Assembly: GCA_024449915.1 (NCBI GenBank)
Contig: JAMZAV010000322.1
Span: forward strand, 62,001-126,000
DNA: 64,000 nucleotides
Direction: 5' to 3'
From: Sweltsa coloradensis
Lineage: Eukaryota > Arthropoda > Insecta > Plecoptera > Chloroperlidae
Part shown: piece by piece, positions 33,468 to 45,440 of the stretch
Layout of the letters: every line of letters starts with the position of its first letter
How positions within the stretch are numbered: the stretch's first letter is position 1
Translations under genes and position numbers: made by a program
Notes under the pieces: generated by a model
Told to the model about the DNA's origin: nothing
Databases searched by the model: none
The model's input: the letters and a program-made list of their open reading frames with translations, nothing else

Positions 33468-34434
33468 AATAAACAATAATAGTATTCGAACCACACATTA
33501 TATAGTTATTCGAGATCCAAATTTCCTATGCAAGGGACAAACATTAAAGATAATTTTAATTTGTAATTGACAACTATAAAAATAATATGACATAAAAGCA
33601 GATATTTAAATGTCAACGGACGAGTCTCAAAGACACTATTCAAAATCCTAAAATAAAGCAATCATCTACAGTTTTTCACAATCCTGTATCAAAAAATACC
33701 TTTTTATTTGGGGTTGACGGTTGACACCTCGAAATCGCCTCAACTTGAATGTATGCGCCTAAGTGTGTTAGCGCACCGCGGCTTGGATGCGGCGCCCAAA
33801 CAGGCATCTAAATTCTAGATGGGAGCGATTTGAATTTGAAAATTTTTCATTTACTAAGAGAAAAACGAGCAATTTCCCGCAGCTGGGGAGAGGGAGATGG
33901 CGGGGTGTAACATACTAGCAGATGTATATTATTATTGTTATCCCCGATTATAGGCCTAAAGGGGATTTCACCCGCTTAACTAAAAAAAAAAACATTTCAT
34001 CCAGGCTAATTAGTCATGAATTTGCAGAAATAACTAAAAAATTATTGGGTCCACCATGACCAGAAAAAAATGTCAAATTTGGTAATTTTTTGAGCTATTT
34101 GGTCCCATCAGACAAAATCTCCCATTAGAAATAACCATGGGGAAAGATCTTTATGCCCCTTGACCTTCGAGAATTTTTACCAAAAAAAATATTGACGTTT
34201 ATTGATTATTCTGAAACCAACCTTATCTGTAAATCCACTATATTTTATTTTTGTTATTTGGGCCAGTCGTTCGGTCAAAATATGCTGATTACCAAATGTG
34301 TGTGATTTCGGAAAGCATATTTTGAGTGTATGTTTGTTTTTTGTGCCCCAGTTTCAAGACACGATGTTATAAATGACCCCTTAATATTTCATACAATACT
34401 CTAAAGGGATCTATGTGGATAAAAATAGGAAGCT
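33468..34434. other. No gene seen
   Basis: AT-rich, partly homopolymer-inflated sequence with no recognised frame or repeat. Confidence 0.5.
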
Positions 34435-34730
34435 TCGCAAACGCTTTTTCAGGCGCGTTGTTGGATGAGCGTAATTGATGCCATTGAGCTGCCATGGGGC
34501 ATGTGTTATGCAATGGTATTTAAAAATTAATATCGTTTTCCCATTGCTATGGCCTGGCGAGACACGCTTAGTAATATTGTTTTAATTTTACGACGACGAC
34601 ATGAGGATCAGGGGCGCACATAACATTACACACTACATTACAATCGAATAAAGCACGTAGGTGTTACTTATAAGTCAAAGAATTTTTTTTTAAACAAAAA
34701 AAGCGTAAAAAAATTGAGATTTTGTTAACA
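34435..34730 (-). repeat. Family A 3'-end fragment
   Basis: 'aaacgctttttcaggcgcg', then 'ttgttggatgagcgtaattg' and 'attgagctgccatg', match the family A 3' portion. Later 'aaagcacgtaggtgttactt' matches its internal unit. No 5' end found. Confidence 0.65.
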
Positions 34731-36270
34731 TTATATTGTTAAATTGGTAATACCATAGCAATTAAATACTACTTAATAAATATTTCTATTGAAACAAATA
34801 TTTTTATTGGGACTTTTTTAGTTTCCTATATAAATTATAGCGAAAACAGCTGAAACCTAGTAAATACCACCATTTTTCATATTTAAAAGAAAAAATTTTA
34901 TCCTGTTCTGTCGCCCAAGACCCCGGGTATTTTACTTTTCAAAACAATAGTTTTTTATGGTAATTCTAAAAATGTTCGCACTTCCCCCAAAAACGGGGGC
35001 TAGTTTTCTCCACTGGCCAACCTTACACAATAAAAGCATTGCATTTTACAAGAACCCAACTTATGTACCCTTTTCCACATTTTTTTTCTGATTAAATATA
35101 TAAATTTTTTCTGTGCCTAGTGAATGAATCCATGTAAAATTTTTGGCAAAAATAATTGCACGTACTTTTTACATTTAACAGTACCTAGTTGCAAATAAAA
35201 TTTTGAAAAGAAATTTTTAGTGCTCATTTTTTTTTTCTTTTTTTGCAAAAATGTAAAAGTGTAACATTAAAGCTTGCCTCTTTTAGATCTCATGCTTTTT
35301 GATTGAGGTTTAAACTGTCCCTTTACAGATTGTTGTAAGTGTGTATATTTTGTTTTCAAGATGAGTAAAATATAATTCACTCTACTTTCAATTAATGGAT
35401 GGACCACAGATAAAATACATATTATTAATTTGTATATATTTAAAAACTGTATTGGCGTTGAGTGAGGGTACAACGTCGCGTATCAATAATCAGATTATTA
35501 TTTATAAGAATATGGTTACTTTTCACCCCTGCAAAGTCTCATCAGCAACCGGAATTGCTTAGCTGTAGGATGTGTTGCAGCAAATCAGGGAGTTGGTCGG
35601 TAAAAGCGGTTCATCATGCGGCAAGCGCTGGAACTACCACACGAGTTTTTTGGGACCCACTCTACGCACTCTGCTTTCTCTACTCTCTGTTCGGAAAACG
35701 TTGACTAACTGTGTACCAGAAAACTAGTTTACAGTGTACGAATGTGGTTGCTGCCGTGGCTCATTATATTTTAGAGTACCACAATCCTCGTATGGTTATT
35801 TCGGATTAAACTTTTAATTTAAATTGAGTCCCACGTTACAGAAACCCACAAAATGAAAAGTTGAAGCCCAGTTTTTTCACCAGCGTCACTGTGACCCAGT
35901 TTATTGAGGACCACAGTAGATCTACCCTCCGGACCAGCCAGCTTCTAGCATCTAGGATGGTGGTGTGGAGGGGGAGGGGGAATTGTCGCCGTCCCAAACC
36001 ATGAAGACAAAGCTTTACCACGCGATGTGAGTGTGACCAGGCCTAACTTCGGCCGATAGATTCTCAATCAAACTCGATTTTACCTATTGAATTTATTTCG
36101 GGTAGGGCTAGGCTAGGTACAGTTCGTGTTTGTTTGTTATGACATAACCTAACTTCGGAAACAGTTAGTTTTTGGATAGAAAGTTGTGAAACTGTGTTGT
36201 ATCGTGTGCCAACGCCTCGGGAGATGCTGAACACGCCGGCCTAGCCTAAGCCTAGCCTAGTACATCATTT
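34731..36270. other. No gene seen
   Basis: AT-rich to about 35460, then more mixed sequence with 60-80-codon frames lacking known domains, and 'taggcctagcctag' phrases near 36100-36270. Confidence 0.5.
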
Positions 36271-36888
36271 CCAGGTTTGTTACTGAACTAGTAAGTACTA
36301 CTATCATATTTCTTTGTTTCTAAATTTACCTGAGCTATTATGTAGCCTGATTTATTCTACCCAATTCTAAACATTAGTACAACTTAGTTGCTTGACTAAC
36401 ATTTACGTACCACATGGCTGTAGGCCCATGTTGCATTGTTCTGTGATCTAGCCTGGAACACTAATAGGTAGGGCCTAGATGAATGTTGAGAATTAATGTT
36501 AGCTAAGTAGGCCTAGGCTAGGCCTAGTGGCAAATTATGCCAATTGGTAATTACAATGTACAAACTAATAATTGTAAATGGGGTATCAGCTAACAATTAG
36601 CTAAGCTAAGGAAATAATAATTGTAAACAGGTACCTAATCTAACCAATTCCCTGGTAGTGGACCTAGGGCCATAAGCCTATACAGCTAGCCTACACAAAC
36701 TGTGAAACAAACCACAGAACAATGCAACATGGGCCTACAGCCATGTGGTATGTAAATGTTAGTCAAGCAACTAAGTTGTACTAATGTTTAGAATTGGGTA
36801 GAATAAATCAGGCTACATAATAGCTCAGGTAAATTTAGTAACAAAGAAAATATGATAGTAGTACTTACTAGTACAGTAACAAACCTGG
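36271..36888. repeat. Inverted repeat, arms about 175 bp, spacer about 267 bp
   Basis: The left arm (36271-36445) starts 'ccaggtttgttactg' and ends at 'ttgcattgttctgtg'. The right arm (36713-36888) is its near-exact inverse. The GGCCTA-rich spacer is non-coding. It could be a foldback element or a recent inverted duplication. Confidence 0.85.
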
Positions 36889-39800
36889 CTCTCCGTCTAT
36901 ACGCGTTTCCAAGCAAAGGGGTTGCTACCTGGTGGCGAAAAATGCAACTGTCCGATCAGTGATAGGCGGAGGAGCGCGCTATGTGCTTACCTGAAGAACA
37001 CATGTCATTCCGTGTTTGTCACTTATAAATATGTACAATCACAGGTACATTGTCATTGCTCTCCCAAAATGTTGTTAATTGATGATAATCAAAAGCATGG
37101 GGGTGCACCAAAATGATAAAATCGCTCTCCAATATGCGGGATTCGAGACCATGTCAACCAGAATAATATTACTATATTCGGACCTGCGCCCCATGCACCC
37201 ATGAGATACCGAGGATGGCATTTGTATCCATATAACAATTCTATAATTATAATATCATAATAAATCATTGGTATATGGGTCATTCTCAAATAAAATGACC
37301 CTTGTGCTGTCCCACCTTAATATTATTATTTTTTTAGATCAAGATATTGATTTGCATAAATTTTGGTTGTACATTTTCAGAATACTTATAGTTTTTATTA
37401 GCTCCATGAATTTTTGCACTTCTATCTTGTAAGGTTGACCTTTAATTCAATGTCGGGTATTGCAAAATGTGTTAAAACCCATGTCCCTATCCTCAAAACC
37501 AGAAGTGTTTTTGTAAAATGTTTGACTTTAAGACTAAAATTTATTTAGTCTCTAGATTGGAATTAATGCAGAAATAACAGTTAATAACTGTGTGTTAGTG
37601 ACTTTTTTTAACAATTTACATTTTCAAACAATAACTAGTGGAAAGTGTTTGTCCCTAATGTGGCAATCATAATAATGTCATGACTGTTACCATTGTAAAA
37701 GAGTTTAAATAATTTTTCAAGAAGGCAGTGGATCAATCTAGAAGAAGACGAAGAACAGCTCCTGACATGGCATCATGGAAGTTTGGTTTGTTTTGACATG
37801 AGAACTCTTTAAAATTGAAAAGTAAACATTTTAACGGTGAGTATTTTAATTCAATGTCATGAATGTTACCAAGATAAAACAATTTAATTTGTATTTAATA
37901 TTTTATTTAACAATTGAGTTAAGTTACAATCAAGTTCCAGCTCATAGCAAACATAACCCTACTTTTTCAAATGGGATTGTTAACAGCTAATGAATTAATG
38001 AAGTTGAAATGTCATGCATGTTACTTGTCAGGTATGTTACTTTCAAAAAGTAACATTACCAAGGGCATCGTGGATTACTGCATTAATTTCCTGCAACTGT
38101 AGATGTATTTTGAAGGGAGAGGTTGTAATTCATTGTCATACTCAAAAGTAACAAAACACTTGTTTTTATTGATTTTCAGTGATCACTTGTCAAGAATGTT
38201 ACTTTTTGTCAAGACCGTTACCCGTAGTGTCTCTTTACTTTAAACTCAACACAAACTTGTTGGATTAGATGGATTTTATCTTTAGGTTGACTGATTTGTA
38301 CACTAACAAGCAACATGATCTTAGAAAAAAAATTATTACTGTTAGAAAAGTAACTTTTTTGTCAAGACTGTTACTTTTTGTCAACACCGTTACCCGAGCT
38401 AATTATTAAATTAAGTCTTATTTAAAGTTTAAAATAACTGAATCACATTTTTAATCTTATTTATAATTTAATACTTCATTGCTAACAGTGATCTTGATAA
38501 AATTTGATTTGCCATTTGTCCATTATTAGTAAGTTAATTACCAGGTTTTGAAATTTGAGTAACATTCTTGACATTTTGGTATTATAAAAAGTGATTAAAA
38601 TAAAAATGTATATTTTATTGAATGTATTAGTTTTGTGTGATAATGTAACTAAAACTATTGTGCACATGAATATAGATTTAATAAATAACTTCTTACATCA
38701 ATTGTCACTTTTATGTCCGGTAACAGTCATGACATTTTCGTACACTTGGATTGATGAAAATGCTTGTATGTAAAAAATTTTTGTTTTTTTAGATAAACCC
38801 TTTATGGGCTGTAAGAACAAATTATTGGATAATGTATTGTTAAAGGAGGCATCCAATTTTATGTTATAATTTTTTCTTGCAAGCATTTTTTTCAATATGG
38901 TCATTACGTTTGAGAATGACCCATATATATGGGCTTTATACCAAATATAGGCTAACAGAGTACGATAAATACTAAATCAAATTCAAACCATCAAGAATGT
39001 TCACAACTCAAAGTAAACACACACACACAGTATAGCTTATGGCACTTTTAATTGAGATATATTTCTTAAGTTTTATTGTGATAATTAAATTATATAAAAA
39101 AGTCATAATAACAATAATAATATTAATAACAAAACAATAACAAAAATAATATTAATTGTATTAGGGCTTATGCACAAGTCTAAACTCCTTTTCAACCTTA
39201 TATAATTAATGTAGGCCTAAATATACCGTTTACCGTCATAATCATTTATTACATAATATTATGTCTACATAATGCATGATAATACGATTTATATTATTAT
39301 AGAATAAGAATAATGATATGACCTACAAGATTTTAAAGCTGTCTGCAGAATGACGCGTCATGCCATTATTGACATACAAAACAATAATAAAAATAGGCCA
39401 TCAGCTATTCAATAGGCCTAATTTTAGTAAAATGTATATAAAAACCGGTAGTCCTAAGTGTATAGTAGATAAATATATATAGGCCTACTCCGATTGCGTT
39501 CACATTGTAAAACGAAGTAGAAAAAGTGCAAAAGAAGGTGTAGGGCTATTTGCTAGAAGCTCTTTTGATTTTTGGTAATCAAGTAAATTATTGAAATTAT
39601 TATTATTGGGCAACATTTTCTTGGCAAAATATTATTTATTTTCATCATTCAACGTTATTTGATACACTTGTTTCTGTGATTAATAGTTTAACAGTGTGGT
39701 TTGTTTTTTTTCGAGCTAATATCATCAAATAACTCAATATTTGTTGTAATTTAAAATGGCATTAAATTCCCGTTTTTAATAAAGCCGATCCCCAAAACTT

Positions 39801-40013
39801 ACGAATTTTACTAATAAAATACGCTGACAATATGACATAATCAACAATGTTTTCGCAAATGATCAGAAATGTAACAAAAATCAAGTTGAAGCCAACTGAA
39901 TATACAGCGCCCGCCGTAAGCAGCTCGCCTCTATCACCGATCGGTCCGACATGTTGCATTTTAGTGCTGCCATCTATCTTTGCTTGGAAACGCGTATATA
40001 GACCGAGAGCCAG
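36885..40013. mobile_element. TIR element with ends of about 105 bp, interrupted by another element
   Basis: The left end reads CTGGCTCTCCGTCTATACG and 'cgtttccaagcaaag'. The inverse, 'ctttgcttggaaacgcg' then TATATAGACCGAGAGCCAG, closes it near 40013. Further paired text includes 'aaaatgcaac' and 'tcagtgatag'. The left end overlaps the last bases of the preceding inverted repeat. The inner region holds a second TIR element (37276-38923). No transposase was recognised. Confidence 0.65.
37276..38923. mobile_element. TIR element with short GGGTCATTCTCAAA ends and an internal motif array
   Basis: It begins TGGGTCATTCTCAAA and ends TTTGAGAATGACCCA, with TATA on both outer sides (possible target duplication). 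The AT-rich 1.65-kb interior carries ten copies of a 15-16-bp motif, TGTCAWGMMYGTTACC. Eight are direct (about 37677, 37855, 38010, 38026, 38188, 38207, 38360, 38379) and two inverted (about 38559, 38719). No frame exceeds about 70 codons and no transposase domain is visible, so the copy is non-autonomous. Confidence 0.7.
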
Positions 40014-40089
40014 TGACAGTTTCTATTGCCTCATAAGGTACATATGTTTTGACCATTGGAATAGAAGCGGAAATTCATGTCATTTTCAA

Positions 40090-40500
40090 AAATGCCCGTC
40101 TAACAAGTCAACGTGGGGGCGTTTACCCGTCACACACCCCCAAAGTGGGCCCCAAAAAGGGTCAAATTTGCCCCCATTAAACTACAAAATCCCCCAAAGT
40201 ATAACGATTAAAACATACAAAAATTTATAAAAGAAGTTAGCCCAAAAAAGAATATCACTCGTCAGACGGGCTGCGTTGGGCCGTTGACCCGTCAGACGCC
40301 CCCAAAGTGGGCCCCAAAAAAAGTCAACTCTGCCCTCATAAGGTATACGTGATTCAAACATACGTCATTTTATAGAGTCAGTTACCAAGAAATCGAATAT
40401 CACTCGTCAGATGGGTTGCGTCTTGCGTTGGGGCTTTGACCCGTTAGGTAACCTCCAAAGTGGGCCCCCAAAGATGTCAAATCTGCCCTTAAGACTGTTT
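40090..40500 (+). repeat. Tandem repeat, three units of about 160 bp
   Basis: Each unit has 'ccaaagtgggcccc' (about 40139, 40301, 40456) followed by 'gtcaaatttgccccc' or a variant, and preceded by 'ttgacccgtcagac' or a variant. Spacing is 155-162 bp. GC content is higher than in the flanks. Confidence 0.75.
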
Positions 40501-40857
40501 GCCAAGCTCGGGCCAACGTTTTTTACAATGTTAAATGCCCATTTAAAAACACGCTTGATCGTCAAATCCAGCTAATTTCACATACAGAATGTACCGCTTT
40601 TTGACCTTTAATTTTCATCCAAAAAATCTGCATTTTTGGGAGGCTGTTCAGAAAGGATGAGCGTGTGTCGCTATCAAAGCACATTTGGAGATTTCAAATA
40701 ATTATCTCCTACACAAAATTGGTATATTAGGCTACTACAAATTAACAGTTCGGTGTCATATTTACGGTCATTTAATAAGAAAAGTGAGCAATATTTGGAA
40801 AATGTGCCTAGATACCCTTTATTACACATTCTTACTTAACATTTTGGTGCAAAGCAG

Positions 40858-41084
40858 TGTTGAATAGTAACAACAAAATATTGATTTAGATATTACAACA
40901 ACAACTACTATTACTACAACAACAACAACGTAACTGTTTTATTCATATGTTGGTAGTTGGTATTATTTCTATTTTATTGGTTGGTACTATTGTAAGATGT
41001 TTCTAGAATAAAATAATAACCTGATACTGTCAAAGTTGTGTTTATTAAAATATTTATAATATCCTAAAACAAAATCGTAAAACA
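40858..41084 (+). repeat. Probable 5' LTR of the Copia element
   Basis: It begins TGTTGAATAG and ends near 'aaacaaca', the TG...CA form expected of an LTR, and is followed at once by a primer-binding-site candidate. It contains 'aataaaataataacc' (about 41009), a possible polyadenylation signal. No 3' LTR is available for comparison because the element is cut off, so the left boundary rests on the TGTTG start and on the position of the primer site. Confidence 0.45.
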
Positions 41085-41087
41085 ACA

Positions 41088-41102
41088 GGTTATGTGCTCA
41101 GA
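41088..41102 (+). promoter_or_regulatory. Candidate primer-binding site (initiator tRNA-Met half-molecule type)
   Basis: GGTTATGTGCTCAGA resembles GGTTATGGGCCCAG, the complement of the anticodon arm of initiator tRNA-Met used as primer by Drosophila copia. Two to three mismatches are present. Confidence 0.45.
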
Positions 41103-41156
41103 CATGGTTCTAACTGTAAAACAAAAGTAAAATTCTTAAAAATCAGTAAAGAAGAG

Positions 41157-42250
41157 ATGGCATCTTCAGTGTCAGAAGATATAGCTCATGTACAAAAACT
41201 GAAGGATGTGGATTCCTATCCAATGTGGGTTTTCCAAATAAAATTTTGTTTCGTGCTAGAGAACTTATGGACATAGTGGACGGAACAGAGTTACTAGAAG
41301 CCCTAGATAGAGATGAAGAGAAGATTAAAAAATGGAAATCACGTGATGCAAAGGCTCAACACTACATCGTGACAACCTTAGATAAAATCGTGATACCGCA
41401 CATCCTAACCTGTACAACTGCAAGAGAAATGTTTAATACCCTAAAGAACATATATCAAAGAGATACAGGTCAGCAAAAATGTCTTTTGTTGCAAGAATTC
41501 TACAACTATCATTTCGATAAAACTAAAGACATGATGGTAAACATAAGTCACATTCAGAACATTGCCTTCAAGTTAAACCGCATGGATCAACCCATAGATG
41601 ACACCATGATCATGACAAAAATCATGACAGTCTTACCAGAAGAATACAAGCATTTCAGTAGTGCTTGGGATTCGACCAGTGGAACAGACAAGACCCTGCA
41701 AAACTTATGTGCAAGACTCCAACTGGAAGAATCGAAACTCAAGACTGCGATGAAAGAAGAAGAAAATGTATCCTTTAAATCTGAATTTTACAGCAAAAGT
41801 AAAAATGCAATTAAATGTTTCTCATGTAATGAAAAAGGTCATATCAAATCAAACTGTCCAAAACAGAAGAAATGTGGTATTTGTAAGAAAACTAATCATT
41901 CTGAGAAAGATTGCTATTTTAGAGATAAGAAATGCTGTTCAATCTGTAAGAAAAATAACCACACAGAACAGGATTGTTTTTACAGAGATAAAGATAAGAA
42001 TAAAAGTAAATATGATGTTAGGAGTAAGAATAAGGGTGAAAACAAAGTATCGTTTATCACTGAGACACATAGGCCTAGTGTAACCGGTAACTGTAACTTT
42101 GTATTAGATAGTGGATCTTCCTGTCATATGGTTAGTGAAAAGGATATGTTGACTGATATAAAAACATGTAAAGAAGACATTAAAATTGCTAAGAAAAATG
42201 AGAGTATGTCTGCATTAGGAGTAGGTACTCTTGTGTCTGACAAATGTGAT
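41157..42250 (+). pseudogene. Copia Gag and start of protease
   Basis: Gag starts at Met 41157 and shows 'LKDVDSYPMWVFQIKF', the family's N-terminal Trp motif. A one-base shift between about 41221 and 41270 moves the reading to the frame with 'RELMDIVDGTELL'. UBN2-type Gag continues with 'IPHILTCTTAREMFNTLKNI'. Three CCHC knuckles follow (CFSCNEKGHIKSNC, CGICKKTNHSEKDC, CSICKKNNHTEQDC). The aspartic protease begins with LDSGSSCHM and is interrupted at 42250 by a family B element. Gag packages RNA; the protease would process the polyprotein. Confidence 0.85.
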
Positions 42251-43018
42251 TGGATGAGCGAAGCGAAGACTTCAATTTCACTGACCCCCAAAAAATTTAG
42301 CTCGGGTGTTTTTTTTTTGTTTGTTTTTTTTTGTTTGTTTTTTTGTCTGTTTGTTAACTCTCTACCAGGCAAACGGCATACCCGATCTTGATGAAAATTT
42401 GACAGGACCTTCGAAATCTCTGAACTTAGAGGTGTATTGTTTTTGGGTACAATCGAAGAAATATTTCTCATAATATCGTACTTTTACGATTTTTTTCGAT
42501 TTTTAGTGCGATATTTTCGTGACATTTGGGTTAATTCTGACCAAAAGGGTGGGGCTACAACGTTCATATTATACATGGACATTAAGGTTATGGTGATGTA
42601 GTACCTTTTGAAAGAAAAAGTTGAAAAAGTTAGCCAGAATCCATAGAAATAAAGCTTTTAATATAAGTTTTTTGATTTTTTGTGCGATATTTTCGTGCCA
42701 TTTGGGCCAATTCTGACAAAACTGGTGGGGCTACAACGTTCATATTATACATGGACATTAAGGTTATGGTGATGTAGTACCTTTTAAAAGAAAAAGTTTT
42801 AATAGTTAGCCAAAATCTATAGAAATAAAGCTTTAAATATAAGTTTTTTACGGAAAATAATACCAATTGACAGGTAACAAAAGAAACTTGACAACAATTT
42901 CAGCTACAATGCGTAGGCAGCAAAACAAAGAACTTGCAAAAGTTAAGATATCCCATGCAAACTAAACATTTTTAAAAGCTCATCCATCAACGCGGCGGGA
43001 CTTTAGCGTTTTCCTAGT
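42251..43018 (+). mobile_element. Helentron-like element, family B, inserted in the Copia ORF (768 bp)
   Basis: The 5' end TGGATGAGCGAAGCGAAG is followed by 'acttcaatttcactgacccc'. Two internal units of about 172 bp start near 42509 and 42681 ('gtgcgatattttcgtg'). The 3' end reads GCTCATCC, AACGC, GGCGGGACTTTA, GCGTT, TTCCTAGT. GGATGAGC at the 5' end and GCTCATCC about 40 bp inside the 3' end form an asymmetric inverted repeat. The Copia reading frames on either side are the same once 768 bp are set aside, so the boundaries are exact and there is no target duplication beyond T|T. This is the best-defined copy of the family. Confidence 0.92.
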
Positions 43019-45178
43019 TTAAAGAATGTGTACTATGTTAAAGATCTTTCAAGAAATCTCATGTCGGTCAATGCGATTACTGAAAATGATGGTATAGTTG
43101 TATTTGCCAAAGACAGTGTAAAAGTATTAAAAGAGAACACTGTCATACTAGAAGGTAAGAAAACTAAGAATGGATTGTATGTTGTTAACTTAAATACCAA
43201 TACCGAGAATGAAGCTTTAGTAACACAGCATGAAAATGTTAGTTTAGAGTGGCATAGAAAATTGGGTCATATCAGTTTTAGTAACCTTAAGAAAATGCCC
43301 AACATGTGTAACGGTATGCCTCAGGAAGTAACAGAGTGTAAAGATGATACATTGTGCTCAATTTGTATGCATGCCAAACAGGTTAGATTGCCCTTTAACA
43401 CTGAAAGAGAGAAAGCCACCAGACCCCTTCAAATAATACATTCAGATGTATGTGGGACAATAGATCCAGAAACACATGATGGTAAAAGATACTTTCTTAC
43501 ATTCACTGATGAATATACTCATTTTTGTATTGTGTATCTGTTAAGAAATAAGAGTGAAGTGCAAATGTATTTGAAACAGTATGTAAATGAGGTAGAATTG
43601 CATTTTGATTTAAAAGTTGGTAAAATAAGGTGCGACAATGGGGGCGAGTATCGAAATGACAATTTAAAGGAGTGGTGTAAAATGAAAGGCATCATAATGG
43701 ATTATACCATACCATATTCTCCACAACTGAACGGGAAAGCTGAGAGAATTAATCGTACACTCATGGAAAAGGCAAGAGCATTGATTTTCGATTCTAACCT
43801 AGAAAAAGAAATGTGGGGAGAAGCTGTATTGACATCAGCCTATTTACTAAATAGAAGTCCTACAGTAACAATTAACATGACACCAGCAGAAATATGGTTT
43901 TCCAAGAAACCTGATTTATCGAGACTCCAGATTTTTGGTTGTACTGCTTTCGCCAAAGTCCTAGGACCATTAAAAAAACTTGACAGTCGCAGTAGAAAAA
44001 GCGTGTTTATAGGTTATGCCTCAAATGGATACCGACTCTGGGATCCTGAAACAAGGAAAATTTTTGTCTCTAGAGATGTAGTATTCACAAACAAAATTGT
44101 GGAACCATCTCAACAACACAATCTTCAGCTCACAGACACAGACAGTGAAGATGATGTTGAGAATAAAGATCAAGAAGCAAGAAGTCAAAATCAAAATGTA
44201 AGAAATGAAACTCGAAACACAATGGAAGAAGATACCGAACAAGAAGATGACAGAAGAGAACAGAGAGCCAGTGTTTATAATTTAAGACCAAAACGAATGA
44301 TAAAAAGACCAGTAAGATATGACGACTATGATGTAAATATTGATGAAGAAGCAATGCTAACTTACAGCGAATCATTGAAAGGAATAGACAAAGACAAGTG
44401 GAAACAAGCAATAAAAGAAGAAAAAGAATCAAAGGAGAAAAACAAGACATGGGAATTAGTAGATCCCGAAGTAGTAGCTGGAAGAGAAGTCCTGTCGAGT
44501 AAATGGATTTTCAAAATTAAAGAAGATGGACGGTATAAAGCAAGACTTGTTGTGAGAGGCTGTGAACAAAAAGAAGGAAGTATGGATTTTAAAGAAACGT
44601 TTAGTCCAGTAGTAGAAAGTAGCTCACTGAGAATCCTCTTTGCTGTTGCTGCCCAGAACAATTTACATATCAAAACATTTGACGTAAAAACTGCCTTTTT
44701 GTATGGACAACAATTAGAAGAAGAAATTTTTATGAAAATTCCAGAAGGCTATAATGAGACAGGTAAAATTTGTTGCTTGAAGAAAGCATTATATGGCTTA
44801 AAACAAGCCCCATGCAAATGGAACAAACGCCTAACTACATTTTTGAAAAAGGAAGGAATGAAACAATTAAAATCTGATCAGTGCATTTTTAGAAATGAAC
44901 AACATTTTTTATACCTTGCTATACATGTAGACGACGGAATAATCATGGGAAAAGACATGGATAAGATGAACTATTTGTTAAAAAAATTGAAAGAAGAATT
45001 TGAAATAACAACATCAGATAATCCGAACAGTTATTTAGGGATGGAGATCACAAGAACAGAAAATGGTTTACTTATTTCACAAGTAAACTATGCAAAACAA
45101 GTACTTGAACGATACAATATGACAGATTGCAAACCAATGATTACGCCAATCGTACCCAGTGGCGGCTTGAACCCCTGA
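43019..45178 (+). pseudogene. Copia integrase and reverse transcriptase, truncated before RNase H
   Basis: The gag_pre-integrase zinc region (WHRKLGHISF ... CSICMHAK) leads into the integrase core with its DDE residues in IHSDVCG, RCDNGGEY and NGKAERINRTL. A KDKE/Asn-rich linker follows. The RT domain has 'WELVDPEVV', KARLVVRG, FDVKTAFLYG, YGLKQAPCKW and the catalytic IHVDD. The frame ends at about 45156, shortly after 'YLGMEITRTENGL' and the 'YAKQVLERYNM' helix; the last codons to 45178 come from an abutting element. RNase H and the 3' LTR are absent. Apart from truncation this stretch is open and looks young. Confidence 0.9.
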
Positions 45179-45279
45179 AAACCCCCGGGGCCAACTTTAT
45201 AGTATTACACCCACCCACCCACGCATGGGCGCCGCAGGAATTTTGGCAGGGGGCATACATCACAATCTGTACTTTCGTT

Positions 45280-45440
45280 GGGCAAGCACAGGGGGTTTGG
45301 GGGCGGAGTCCCCCAACAATAGCGCCGCAGGCGAAAATTTTGAAAATCAGGTTTTTAGAATGCGTTTGGTGGGTTTTAGAAAAAAGTAGTGGGCTGAATA
45401 CAATACCAAAATTATGTAATTTGTGTGTGTGTGCAGTCGA
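45280..45440 (+). repeat. Diverged repeat block, copy 1
   Basis: 'ggggtttgggggcggagtcc', 'gcgccgcaggcgaaaatt', 'aggtttttagaatgcgtttg' and 'agaaaaaagtagtgggctga' are matched in order at 46085-46245. Both copies have the same orientation. A weaker relative ('gggggcttgcccccgg', then 'gatttggtgagttttag') lies at 57020-57090. Confidence 0.7.

Noticed and set aside
44130..44673. Minus-strand frames of 103-106 codons
   Set aside because: Shadows of the Copia integrase/RT coding strand.
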